Part shown: positions 41,220-49,508 of the stretch, one piece after another
Layout of the letters: every line of letters begins with the position of its first letter
Position numbering within the stretch: position 1 is the stretch's first letter
Notes under the pieces: model-generated
Told to the model about the DNA's origin: nothing
What the model saw: the letters and a program-made list of their open reading frames with translations, nothing else
Databases searched by the model: none
Assembly (NCBI GenBank): GCA_949282745.1
Contig: CASDQM010000033.1
Span: 1 to 60,825, forward strand
Origin: an uncultured Sutterella sp.
GTDB taxonomy: Bacteria > Pseudomonadota > Gammaproteobacteria > Burkholderiales > Burkholderiaceae_F
Direction: 5' to 3'
DNA length: 60,825 nucleotides
Made by a program: the position numbers and the translations under genes

Positions 41220-43165
41220 GATTTCGAAGTCGATTCAGTAGGTTGATGAGTGGCGGTTTCGTTGTCCCGGGGAGCATTCCCGTCCGCGGGAAGCCGCAGG
41301 AGCGCACAAAGACCGTTCGAAGGCGGATCGCGTCTTTGGAAAAGAAGACTTCCTCCGTGGGCCTCGGCGATGCGCCGCACGATGAAAAGTCCGAGGCCGA
41401 GCCCCTCCTTTTTGCCGCTTCGTACCGGCTCGGAGAGCCTCGCAAAGACTTCGTCGGCAATCGGACCGGCCGCCGCCCCCTCGTCCTCCACGGTGAGAAC
41501 GACGAAGGACGGAGACGATTTCGTTGTTTCTTGCCGGGAATCCCCCGCATCCGCCGACGGCTCTGCGCTGTGGGACAGACTGGCGCCGATGACGATGCGG
41601 CGTTCCCCCGCCGGACGGTCGGTCATGGCCGCCGCAGCGTTTCGAAGAAGGTTGACGAGGGCGAGCTCGAGTTCCAGCGGCTCCCCTCGAACGGCAAGAC
41701 CTTCGGGAACGCGGAGATCCACGGTCGTGCCTACGGACGCCGAGCCGTGTTCGAAAAGCGTTTTGGCCCTCTCAACCAAACGCGCGACGTCGATTCGTTC
41801 GTGCTTGCGCCCGCCCGACTTGGCGTAGCTACGCACGCGCTCGACGATGTCGGAGACGCGCTGCGCTTCGCCTGCGAGCGTCTCCGCCGCATCGGCGATG
41901 CGGCGCTCCGTTTCCGCGTCGGGCGACGTCAGAACGCGCTTTGCCGCCAATCGAATCCCGCCCGCATAGGCGACGACGGCGGCAAGCGGTTGGCGCACTT
42001 CGTGGGCGAACATGCTCGAGAGTCCCGAGACGACGCTCGAGCGTTCGAGTTGCGCCAGATGGTCCTGTGCTTCGCGCGCCGCCTTGGCCGCGCGGTCTTT
42101 TTCCTCCACGGCCGCCCTCAGCGCCCTCGTTCGCTTTTCGACGAGGCGGTTTGCAAGGAAGGAGTGAAGCGCGAGGAGCGCGAGCGCCGCAAAGACCGCG
42201 ATGATGCCGTTGCGGTAGCGCGACCAGAAAACCCGGAAGGTGGGTTCCTCCGGCTCCCGATAGGGACCGATCCCAAGAAGTTTGTAGATGTCCGCCGCCT
42301 TGGAAAAATCACTTGCGATGCGCCAGCGCTCGCCCATTCCGAAGAGAGGCGCGCTCATGACGGTGACGGAGAGGGAGCTCGCAAGCTCCGCATCCGTCCC
42401 GGCGGGCACGGCAAGCACGATGTCGGGGAAAAGGTCGGCCGAGCGTCGGCAGGGAAAGCCGTCAAGAGGCTGTTCGTTCAAAACCGTGAGTTCATGTTCG
42501 CGCACGACGTCCGCGTCGATGAGCGACTCGAGGCGACAGGCGGGCACGACCGCGACGTCGGCCGCGGCCTGCTGAACGAGCAGAATCGGATCGGGCGGCG
42601 AGTACCCCGTGAAGCGCACCTTCGCATCCCAGCCTTCCTTCAGAACGCCGTTGTTTTTGAGAAGTCCCTGAAAAAGAAGCCAGGTCGAAAAACTCCCTTT
42701 GTCTTCCGCGGCGATGCGTTCGCCCGGGACGTCGGCAAGCGTTCGGATGTGACTTCCGCGACGCACGATCACGGCGAAGCTTGCCGCCTGAGAGGGATCC
42801 CGCACATAGGGAGCCGCGCGGGCGGCGATCTGCATGGCCCCGGCCTCGAGCTGCAGGACGCCGAACAAAGCGCTGTCCGCGAAGAACGCGTCGATCTTGC
42901 GGTTTCGGACGGCCTCCGTCAATTCGTCTGCGGAATAAAAGGACGTCTGAAAGCGGGTTCCGGGATGCGAACTGCGCAACAGCCGCATGGTGGGCGCAAA
43001 GGATTCGATCAGAAAGTCGGGCCCGAGGTTCTTCTGAAGGCCGATCCGCACGACGGACGGCATGGCGTTCGCAAGGCGCACGGACCCGTCCGCCGCGAAA
43101 ACCGGTTCCGCTGAGGCGAAAGATACGACAAGGAAGGAAAGAAGAAGCCCGAGACGAATCGACAT
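41216..43165 (-). CDS. TtrS-like sensor histidine kinase (module C)
   Basis: This 649-residue kinase has a signal peptide (MSIRLGLLLSFLVVSFASA). A PhnD-like periplasmic binding domain follows (about 30-300), then one membrane helix (about 320-338), a coiled-coil linker, a HisKA-like segment with His388 (MFAHEVRQPLAA) and a HATPase_c domain (VNLLRNAAAA; GLGLGLFIVRR). Two sensor cysteines (VVPACRLES, DGFPCRRS) match the pair in the kinase at 1-1202. Such sensors detect terminal electron acceptors. An ATG three codons upstream (43174) is also possible. Confidence 0.9.
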   Translation of the reverse strand: MSIRLGLLLSFLVVSFASAEPVFAADGSVRLANAMPSVVRIGLQKNLGPDFLIESFAPTMRLLRSSHPGTRFQTSFYSADELTEAVRNRKIDAFFADSALFGVLQLEAGAMQIAARAAPYVRDPSQAASFAVIVRRGSHIRTLADVPGERIAAEDKGSFSTWLLFQGLLKNNGVLKEGWDAKVRFTGYSPPDPILLVQQAAADVAVVPACRLESLIDADVVREHELTVLNEQPLDGFPCRRSADLFPDIVLAVPAGTDAELASSLSVTVMSAPLFGMGERWRIASDFSKAADIYKLLGIGPYREPEEPTFRVFWSRYRNGIIAVFAALALLALHSFLANRLVEKRTRALRAAVEEKDRAAKAAREAQDHLAQLERSSVVSGLSSMFAHEVRQPLAAVVAYAGGIRLAAKRVLTSPDAETERRIADAAETLAGEAQRVSDIVERVRSYAKSGGRKHERIDVARLVERAKTLFEHGSASVGTTVDLRVPEGLAVRGEPLELELALVNLLRNAAAAMTDRPAGERRIVIGASLSHSAEPSADAGDSRQETTKSSPSFVVLTVEDEGAAAGPIADEVFARLSEPVRSGKKEGLGLGLFIVRRIAEAHGGSLLFQRRDPPSNGLCALLRLPADGNAPRDNETATHQPTESTSKS

Positions 43166-43377
43166 GACGGACATTCTACCCTGCCCGCTTCCGAATCCCG
43201 CGCCGCAGGCGGGGGACATCCGCGTTTACGTTTCCGCCGAGGATGTGCGTGCCAGTTCCGATGGTCGTGCCGAAGTCCGGCGCCGAAGTCGATTGACGAC
43301 GGCCCGCGCCGCGCGCAAACTTCTTCCACGTGCGTGCGGCGCGGTTCCCTTTTGCTTTCTTTCCCCTTTTCCCAATC

Positions 43378-44418
43378 ATGAAAAAGACCCTTTTTTCCTT
43401 CACGCTTTCTCTGGCGCTCTCCTGTGCAACGGCCTTGCCCGCCGCGGCCCGCACGGACGCGCCCTTCCCCGCGCCTGCAACGGTGAGCGCCGAAATGGCC
43501 AGGAGCGTTTCCGCGCCCGCCCCCGATCTTTGGCTCACGAAGGAGCGCTCGCCCGAAGCCGTGAGCGCCCTCGCCAAGAACTATGCCGAAGGCGCCGGCC
43601 CCGCCGCCCTGGCGCTTGCCGAGGAATACGGCGTCAAGGTGGAAGAAGGCGAATTGGGCGGCGTGCGCACCTACACGCTCACGCCGAAAAAACTCGAGGA
43701 TGACAAGGCCGACAAAGTGGTCTTCTACATCCACGGGGGCGGCTACATCCTCGGGCACGGCGTCGCCGGGATCGGCGAAGGCGTTCTGATGGCGGGGCTC
43801 GAAGGCTACAAGGTCGTCTGCGTCGACTACCGCATGGCGCCCGAACACCCCTACCCCGCCGCAATCGACGACGCCTTTCGGGCCTACAAGGCGCTGCTCG
43901 AAACGACGCCCGCCGAAAAGGTCATCGTCTTCGGGACGTCGACGGGCGGCGCCATGACGCTCATCCTCGGGATCCAGGCGGCCCGCGCGGGCGTGCCGCA
44001 GCCCGCCGCCCTCATTGCGGGGACGCCCTGGGCGGACCTCACCAAGACGGGCGACAGCTACGTCACGATGGACGGCGTCGACAACATTCTCGCCACCTAC
44101 GACGGACTCATCCGCACGGCGGCGGAACTCTACACGGGCGGCGCGGACATGAAGGATCCGCGTCTCTCTCCCGTCTACGCGGAAGAAGCGGCCCTCGCGA
44201 AGTTCCCGCCCACGCTCCTCGTCTCGGGAACGCGCGACCTCTTCTTGAGCAACACCGTGCGCATGCACGAAAAGCTTCTCTTGGCCGACCGCCACGCGGA
44301 ACTCATCGTGTACGAGGCGCTTTCGCACGCGCAGTACTATCTCAATCCGAAGGCTCCCGAAACGAAGACGCACTACCGTCTTCTCGGGAAGTTCCTCGAT
44401 CGCGTCCTCGACGACTGA
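43378..44418 (+). CDS. Exported alpha/beta hydrolase of the HSL/esterase family
   Basis: This 346-residue protein has a signal peptide (KKTLFSFTLSLALSCATALPAAA). The HSL-family oxyanion motif IHGGGYILGH, the nucleophile elbow GTSTGG, an acidic triad residue in VSGTRDLF and the catalytic histidine in EALSHAQYYL follow. It should be a periplasmic carboxylesterase or acyl hydrolase; the substrate is unknown. The start is at the signal peptide, although the frame is open upstream. It is divergent from the module C kinase, and a strong terminator follows at 44441. Confidence 0.88.
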   Translation: MKKTLFSFTLSLALSCATALPAAARTDAPFPAPATVSAEMARSVSAPAPDLWLTKERSPEAVSALAKNYAEGAGPAALALAEEYGVKVEEGELGGVRTYTLTPKKLEDDKADKVVFYIHGGGYILGHGVAGIGEGVLMAGLEGYKVVCVDYRMAPEHPYPAAIDDAFRAYKALLETTPAEKVIVFGTSTGGAMTLILGIQAARAGVPQPAALIAGTPWADLTKTGDSYVTMDGVDNILATYDGLIRTAAELYTGGADMKDPRLSPVYAEEAALAKFPPTLLVSGTRDLFLSNTVRMHEKLLLADRHAELIVYEALSHAQYYLNPKAPETKTHYRLLGKFLDRVLDD

Positions 44419-44440
44419 TCGAGGGAAGAAACGCTCTCCG

Positions 44441-44476
44441 GGGCGCCGGGCAGTCTGCCGCGGCGCCCTTCTTTTT
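44441..44476 (+). terminator. Terminator of the esterase gene
   Basis: GGGCGCCG (44441-44448) pairs with CGGCGCCC (44461-44468), with extra pairing inside. TTCTTTTT follows. Confidence 0.82.
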
Positions 44477-44540
44477 AAGTTTGGGGGCGGCTTCGCCTTG
44501 CTACAATGGACCCTCTCTTTTTCCACTGCCCCGAGAAACC

Positions 44541-45491
44541 GTGACGCATCTCTTCGACATACCGGGACTTGAACTCACGCCCGTCGAACCGATCGAACCC
44601 GACGACCTGCCGCTTTCGCTCGAGCGAAACGGCATCGTTCTTTGCGTTCGGATCGAAAATCCGGACCCCTCGGACGAAAACATGGCGGTGGCGCTCCTCC
44701 CCGCCGACGCGAAACTCCGGATCCTGAGCATCCGCGACGCCCATCGCCGAAGCCAAAGCCTTTGGGCCCGCATGCTCCTCGCGCTCCTTTCGCACCGCTC
44801 GGGCGTGGGGCTCTACGAGCACCCGCCCTACGGTCCGCGCGCCAAGAACCCCGGAAAGAACCTGCAGTACGTCTCGATCGCCCACACGAAGCTCTACGCC
44901 GCCGCGGCCATGTCGCCGCAGCCGGTCGGCATCGACGCCGAATTCTGCCGAAAACTGCGCGATCCCGAGGCGATCTGCGAATACGCCTTCCCGCCCGAAG
45001 TAGCCGCCTACACGCTCGAGCAGCTCGGCGGGGAAAACGACTTTCCCGAGGTTCTCCCCTTCTACGCCCTCTGGGGCATGCGCGAGGCGACGATCAAGCT
45101 CAACGCCCCCTACGGGGATTTTCGACTGTCGCTCGCCGACGCGCCCTTCGACACCACCATGCCGGTGCTTCGCGAGACGCGCACGAACGAAATTCTCTAT
45201 CCGCGCTTCTACGTGACCGGAAACGGCCACTGGGGCGGCCTCTGCCAGGGCTTTGAAGATCCCGACGCCGAGAATCCCCCGGAAGAAAACCCCACGATCC
45301 TCACGGTCGTGACGATCGCCCCGATGGTGCACGGCGAAGTGCGGATGCAGGACCTTCTCCGATACTTCGAGAAGCACTGTCCCCGCGCCTGGGAGCGCGC
45401 GAAAAAGGCCGTTTCACTCGGCGTCGCGCACGACCCGACCGCGCCCGAATGGGAGCGCCTCAACGAAACGGCGGTCGAGTGGCCGCTCTGA
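44541..45491 (+). CDS. 4'-phosphopantetheinyl transferase superfamily protein
   Basis: This 316-residue protein has the PPTase core: a VSIAHTKLYAAAA segment, the magnesium-binding GIDAE (130-134) and the WGMREATIK motif (178-186). These give the W-x3-EA-x2-K signature needed to attach the phosphopantetheine arm to carrier proteins. It is longer than Sfp (about 230), with an N-terminal extension and a C-terminal 130-residue addition of unknown role. GTG at 44541 is the chosen start; a TACAAT -10 is at 44502. No carrier protein is nearby. The methyltransferase follows 20 bp later. Confidence 0.82.
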   Translation: MTHLFDIPGLELTPVEPIEPDDLPLSLERNGIVLCVRIENPDPSDENMAVALLPADAKLRILSIRDAHRRSQSLWARMLLALLSHRSGVGLYEHPPYGPRAKNPGKNLQYVSIAHTKLYAAAAMSPQPVGIDAEFCRKLRDPEAICEYAFPPEVAAYTLEQLGGENDFPEVLPFYALWGMREATIKLNAPYGDFRLSLADAPFDTTMPVLRETRTNEILYPRFYVTGNGHWGGLCQGFEDPDAENPPEENPTILTVVTIAPMVHGEVRMQDLLRYFEKHCPRAWERAKKAVSLGVAHDPTAPEWERLNETAVEWPL

Positions 45492-45511
45492 TCCGCCAAC
45501 GGAACCCGAAC

Positions 45512-46573
45512 ATGCCGCACTTTTTGGAAACCCTCTACGAAGCGCAGAAGATCGCCTTCGCGCCCTTTCTCTTCAAGGCCGTCTCGGCCGCCCTCGAGAC
45601 GGGACTTCTTCCCGGAATCGTTCACGAAAGGACCCCGAAGACGCCGCGCGAATGGGCCGAAACGCTCGGACTCACTCCCTATGCGGTCGACGTGATGGTC
45701 GACATCCTCGTCGGAGCCCGCGTGCTCTCGCGCCGAGAAGACGGGACTCTCGAATCCACCCGCGTGGGGGATTTGCTCGTCCTCGACGAAATGACGCGCG
45801 TGAACTTCCTCTTCACGGACCGCATGAACTACGCCGGGCTCGAAAAGACGCTCGACGCGCTCCTTGAAGGCCGTCCCGCGGGGCTTTCCGCCTTCGACGA
45901 AGGCTGGAAGACGATCTACCCGCATCTTCCCGATCTGCCCGAAGACGCGCAGAAGGCCTGGTTTGCGTTCGATCACTTTCACTCCGACCGCGCCTACCGC
46001 GCGGCGATCGAGTTCCTCGACAAGCTCGAGGGCTTTTCGCATCTCGTCGACATCGGCGGCAACACGGGGCGCTTCACGAAGCTCTTTTTGGAAACCCACC
46101 CGAAGGCCCGCGCCACCTTCGTGGATCTGCCGGCGCAGATCGAAAACCTCGCCCGCCACGCCGACGTCGACTCGGTGCGCGACCGCATCGCGACCGTCGC
46201 GATCGACTGGCTCACCGACGCCCCCCTCACGGGCACCGAAGAGGCGGACCTCTACTGGATGAGCCAGTTCCTCGACTGCTTCAGTCTCGACGAAGCCCGT
46301 TCGATTCTCGTTCGCACGGCCCGCGCCATGAAGACGGGCGCGAAACTCGCCGTCCTCGAGCCGCTCGTCGACGAACAGCGCCACGAAGCGGCGGCGCTCT
46401 CGCTCGCCGCGACGAGCCTCTACTTCACGGTGATGGCCAACGGGAATTCGCGCTTCTTCCACGGCGACGAACTTCGCCGACTCTTCGCGGAGAGCGGTCT
46501 TCGCATCGTCTCCGAGACGCCCGACCTCGGCATCAGCCACACGCTCTTCATTCTGGAAAAGGACTCAAAGTGA
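45512..46573 (+). CDS. SAM-dependent methyltransferase with N-terminal winged-helix domain
   Basis: This 353-residue protein has an N-terminal helical/winged-helix dimerisation domain (AETLGLTPYAVDVMVDIL). A Rossmann methyltransferase fold follows, with the SAM site VDIGGNTGRFTKLFLETHP. This architecture is that of plant-type or natural-product O-methyltransferases, usually acting on phenolic or enolic hydroxyls. It lies between a PPTase and a TPR-like gene with near-zero spacing, which suggests a small biosynthetic operon. The substrate is unknown. The ATG at 45512 was chosen as the first start after the PPTase stop. Confidence 0.85.
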   Translation: MPHFLETLYEAQKIAFAPFLFKAVSAALETGLLPGIVHERTPKTPREWAETLGLTPYAVDVMVDILVGARVLSRREDGTLESTRVGDLLVLDEMTRVNFLFTDRMNYAGLEKTLDALLEGRPAGLSAFDEGWKTIYPHLPDLPEDAQKAWFAFDHFHSDRAYRAAIEFLDKLEGFSHLVDIGGNTGRFTKLFLETHPKARATFVDLPAQIENLARHADVDSVRDRIATVAIDWLTDAPLTGTEEADLYWMSQFLDCFSLDEARSILVRTARAMKTGAKLAVLEPLVDEQRHEAAALSLAATSLYFTVMANGNSRFFHGDELRRLFAESGLRIVSETPDLGISHTLFILEKDSK

Positions 46574-47004
46574 CGAACAAACTCCCCCGAGCGCTTCTCG
46601 CCGACGTTGCGCTTTCGATTTCGCTCGGCGACTACGCGGCCGCCGCGGCTCTTCTCGGCCGCGACGAAGACTTTCTCTCCTCGGCCGTCGTGGCGCAGTA
46701 CCGCGGCCTTACGGCGGCGGGACTCGGCAACCTCGCCGTCGCGGAAGCGAAGCTTCGCGAGGCGCTGGCGCTTCTCGCGCTTCGCGCCGACGGCACGGCT
46801 TCCCCGAGCGATGAGGAACTCGCGCTCTACGCCAAGGGCGCCCCGAAGGGCCCGACGCCCGTCTCTCCGGCCCTCGAAGCGATCGCGCCCCACGTCGCGC
46901 TCCTTCTCGTGCGCCGCTCGCTCGTCTTCACGCTCGAAGCCTTCGGAGAAACGGAGAAGGCCGAGGCGGAACGACGCCTTCTTCCCGAAGCCTGGCGTCC
47001 GTAA
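46570..47004 (+). CDS. Small TPR-like helical protein
   Basis: This 144-residue protein is Ala/Leu-rich and all-helical. At least one TPR-like pair is visible (ADVALSISLGDYAAAAALLG; QYRGLTAAGLGNLAVAEAKLREAL). No signal peptide or catalytic motif is seen. The GTG at 46570 overlaps the methyltransferase stop by four bases, so the two are translationally coupled. It may be a scaffold for the methyltransferase or an unrelated passenger. A clear terminator follows at 47039. Confidence 0.65.
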   Translation: MTNKLPRALLADVALSISLGDYAAAAALLGRDEDFLSSAVVAQYRGLTAAGLGNLAVAEAKLREALALLALRADGTASPSDEELALYAKGAPKGPTPVSPALEAIAPHVALLLVRRSLVFTLEAFGETEKAEAERRLLPEAWRP

Positions 47005-47038
47005 CGCTCGAAAAGCTCTGCGTTGAAGCCGTATTCAG

Positions 47039-47072
47039 CCGCCCGACATGCCCCGTGCATCGGGCGGTTTTT
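47039..47072 (+). terminator. Terminator of the PPTase-methyltransferase-TPR operon
   Basis: CCGCCCGA (47039-47046) and TCGGGCGG (47060-47067) form a perfect 8-bp stem followed by TTTTTC. Confidence 0.85.
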
Positions 47073-47207
47073 CTTGTCTCCGAACGATTTCTTTGTCCAA
47101 TCGCAAAAGCGCTCGGCGACTCGCCCGAGCTTTTCGCGACGACCTCCGTCGTACACTGAAAAGATCGGCGCCTGAGACGGGCGCGAACCACATGAGGAGT
47201 TTTTGAA

Positions 47208-48428
47208 ATGATCCGTCCCCTTCGTCCGGAAGTCTGCTTCCCGGAAGCCCTTGAAGTCTTCGACGAGCTCGTCGAATTCCGTCACGACCTGCACCGGCAC
47301 CCCGAACTCGCCTTTGAAACGGCGCGCACCTGCGAAAAGATCGTTGAGAAGCTTCGCGCCTGGGGCGTCGACGAAATCGACACCGCGACCGTTCCGGGCG
47401 CCGTGATCGCCGTCGTCAAGGGGAACCGCCCGGGCAAGACCGTGGCCCTTCGCGGGGACATCGACGCGCTTCCGATGCCGGACAACTCCGAAAATGCCTG
47501 GAAGAGCTGCGAAGCGGGCCGCTGCCACGCCTGCGGCCACGACGGTCACACGACCTGGACGCTCGGCGCCCTCTACGTCCTCACCCGCCGCCGCGACTTC
47601 CCCGGCCAGGTGGTCGGCATCTTCCAGCCCGCCGAAGAATCGGGCGGCGGCGCCGCGGCCATCGTCAATTCCGGCATCTTCGAGAAGTACGAGATCGCCG
47701 AAATCTACGGCGGCCACGACGAAGGGACGCGCGACAAGGGCGTCTTCGGCTTCCGCGTCGGTCCCGCCATGGCTTCGGTCGACTTCTTCTACGTCACCGT
47801 GACGGGCCAGGGCACGCACGGCGCCCGTCCGCACCTCGGCCACGATCCGGTCCCCGTCGCCGCGGAAATCGTCACGGCCCTGCAGACCCTCGTTTCGCGC
47901 CGCGTCGACCCGATTGAAAAGGCCGTGGTCTCGGTCTGCTCGATCAACGCGGGCAACTACAACGCTCCGAACGTCATCCCCGCCTTCGCCACGATGAGCG
48001 GCACGGTGCGCACCTTCAACGAAGACGTCCGCAAGCTCATTGCGACGGAACTTCCCCGCATCGCCGAGGGCGTTGCCGAAGCCTGCGGCTGCAAGGCCGA
48101 AGTGACCTACGAAAAGCAGACCCCGGCCGTCATCAACCATCCCTTGACGACGAAAGTTCTCAGCGACTACGTGCGCAAGCACTTCGGCGACGACGCCGCG
48201 GACGAGAACTTCCCGATCTCGATGGGCGGCGACGACTTCGCCGAATACCAGTTCAAGGTCCCCGGTTCGATCATCCGCGTGGGCGTGCGCGACGAAGCGC
48301 ACCCCTACCCGATCCACAACAACCGCTTCGACTTCAACGACGAAGTCCTCGCCATGGCCTCGACCCTCTTTGCCGGGGTCGCGCTCGAACGCCTTGAAGC
48401 GCTCGAACGCCTTGAAGCGCTCGCCTGA
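47208..48428 (+). CDS. M20D-family amidohydrolase
   Basis: This 406-residue protein matches M20D aminoacylase/hippurate-hydrolase-like enzymes. The motifs are RHDLHRHPELAFE, ALRGDIDALP, the metal site CHACGHDGH, the base FQPAEESGGG, and THGARPH in the dimerisation domain; late ligands are in ISMGGDDFAE. Members cleave N-acyl amino acids or related amides with two metal ions. The ATG follows GAGG at 47193. The C-terminus carries LERLEA repeated twice in tandem, an odd helical extension. Confidence 0.9.
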   Translation: MIRPLRPEVCFPEALEVFDELVEFRHDLHRHPELAFETARTCEKIVEKLRAWGVDEIDTATVPGAVIAVVKGNRPGKTVALRGDIDALPMPDNSENAWKSCEAGRCHACGHDGHTTWTLGALYVLTRRRDFPGQVVGIFQPAEESGGGAAAIVNSGIFEKYEIAEIYGGHDEGTRDKGVFGFRVGPAMASVDFFYVTVTGQGTHGARPHLGHDPVPVAAEIVTALQTLVSRRVDPIEKAVVSVCSINAGNYNAPNVIPAFATMSGTVRTFNEDVRKLIATELPRIAEGVAEACGCKAEVTYEKQTPAVINHPLTTKVLSDYVRKHFGDDAADENFPISMGGDDFAEYQFKVPGSIIRVGVRDEAHPYPIHNNRFDFNDEVLAMASTLFAGVALERLEALERLEALA

Positions 48429-48454
48429 CGATTTCGCAGGCCGGCCTTAACAAA

Positions 48455-48489
48455 AACCCGCAGCTTCGCGAGAGGCTGCGGGTTCTTTG
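48455..48489. terminator. Bidirectional terminator between M20D and acidic-protein genes
   Basis: AACCCGCAGC (48455-48464) pairs with GCTGCGGGTT (48475-48484). CTTTG follows on the plus strand and TTTTTGTT on the minus strand. Confidence 0.85.
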
Positions 48490-48506
48490 TTGTCTCAAGA
48501 AAAAGA

Positions 48507-48974
48507 TCAGGCTTCGGTCTTTTCGGCCGTTTCGACGGCGGCTTCCTCAACCTTTTCTTCCTTCTTGGCGCGGCGCGTCGTCTTGTGAGGGACTTCCTTC
48601 ACCGGCGCGGCCTCTTCGGAGGCTTCGATGACTTCCTTTTCTTCGGATTCGGCTTCCTTTTCGTCGGCCTCGTCCTCGTCTTCTTCGTCTTCCTCGTCTT
48701 CGGTCACGTCGATCTCGACCTCTTCGGCTTCGTCATCCTTTTCGTCGGAGAAAATCGCACGAACCTTTTCGTGCAGGCGGGCGAGATGCTCTTCGGCAAG
48801 CAACGTGATCATGTTGTAGTCCGCGTTGGCGACGCGCACGATGGCGTCTTCCACGTACTCTTCGACCGAGTCGTAGCCGATCATTTCGGCGATGTCGCGC
48901 AGATTCTTGAAATCACTCTTGTGGAACTCGATTTCAATCGTGCGGATTTTTTTCTTGTCGGCTTTCTTGCCCAT
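48507..48974 (-). CDS. Small acidic protein with a basic N-terminus
   Basis: This 155-residue protein is not recognised with certainty. It starts MGKKADKKKIRTIEIEF and has a helical region (FKNLRDIAEMIGYDSVEEYVEDAIVRV) resembling ribbon-helix-helix or small helical DNA-associated proteins. From about residue 77 it is an Asp/Glu/Lys-rich low-complexity tail (EDEEDEEDEDEADEKE). It could be a DNA mimic, a histone-like factor or a metal-buffering protein. AGGAG lies ten bases before the ATG. It is monocistronic. Confidence 0.6.
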   Translation of the reverse strand: MGKKADKKKIRTIEIEFHKSDFKNLRDIAEMIGYDSVEEYVEDAIVRVANADYNMITLLAEEHLARLHEKVRAIFSDEKDDEAEEVEIDVTEDEEDEEDEDEADEKEAESEEKEVIEASEEAAPVKEVPHKTTRRAKKEEKVEEAAVETAEKTEA

Positions 48975-49083
48975 GATCTAACGACTCCTCTGAATCAAAA
49001 AACAAACATCCGGGGGGCAGTCAGTGTAGACCGCCCGCCCGCTTTTGTGTCATGCAGAAATAATTGCTTACCACTAGGTTCGT

Positions 49084-49153
49084 AGCCTTATCTCAAAGGC
49101 TATTCTGAATAACCCTCAAGACTGCGGACGTCTCGGAAAAACTTTTCGAGACT
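49084..49153. promoter_or_regulatory. Two inverted repeats upstream of the symporter operon
   Basis: TAGCC-N10-GGCTA lies near 49084-49103, and GTCTCG with CGAGAC at 49131-49153. They lie 110-180 bp upstream of the DUF3311-like gene. They may be leader structures or binding sites; no clear -10/-35 pair was found. Confidence 0.3.
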
Positions 49154-49262
49154 TCCAGAGGGCCTCGTGGCAGAATTAGGCAATGAACCCTCGAACGAAG
49201 CCCGCGGAGAATCCCCTTTTGCGCCGCTTCATTCTCAATTTTCACAAAAAGGAGTCCCCCGC

Positions 49263-49508
49263 ATGCACGCATTCGCCAACGCTTTCGAAAGAAAGTGGTT
49301 CTGGGTGTTCATGGTGATCTGGGCGTTCATCATGTTGCCTCTGCCCATCTTCTACGACACGGAATACAACCCGAGCTTCTTCGGCGTTCCCCTCTTCATC
49401 TACGGGTGGCTCGTCTACGGAATCTTCACGATTTGCATGATCGGCGTTTGGGCGCATTCCTGCCTCAAGCGTCCCGAATACCACGAATTTGACGACGAGG
49501 AAGCCTGA
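49263..49508 (+). CDS. Small two-helix membrane protein (DUF3311/symporter partner type)
   Basis: This 81-residue protein has two hydrophobic helices (WFWVFMVIWAFIMLPLPIF; VPLFIYGWLVYGIFTICMIG) and an acidic C-terminus. It resembles the DUF3311-type small proteins typically encoded just before sodium:solute symporters. It likely helps assemble or regulate the transporter that follows. The ATG at 49263 follows AAGGAG, and its stop overlaps the symporter start (TGATG). Confidence 0.75.
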   Translation: MHAFANAFERKWFWVFMVIWAFIMLPLPIFYDTEYNPSFFGVPLFIYGWLVYGIFTICMIGVWAHSCLKRPEYHEFDDEEA

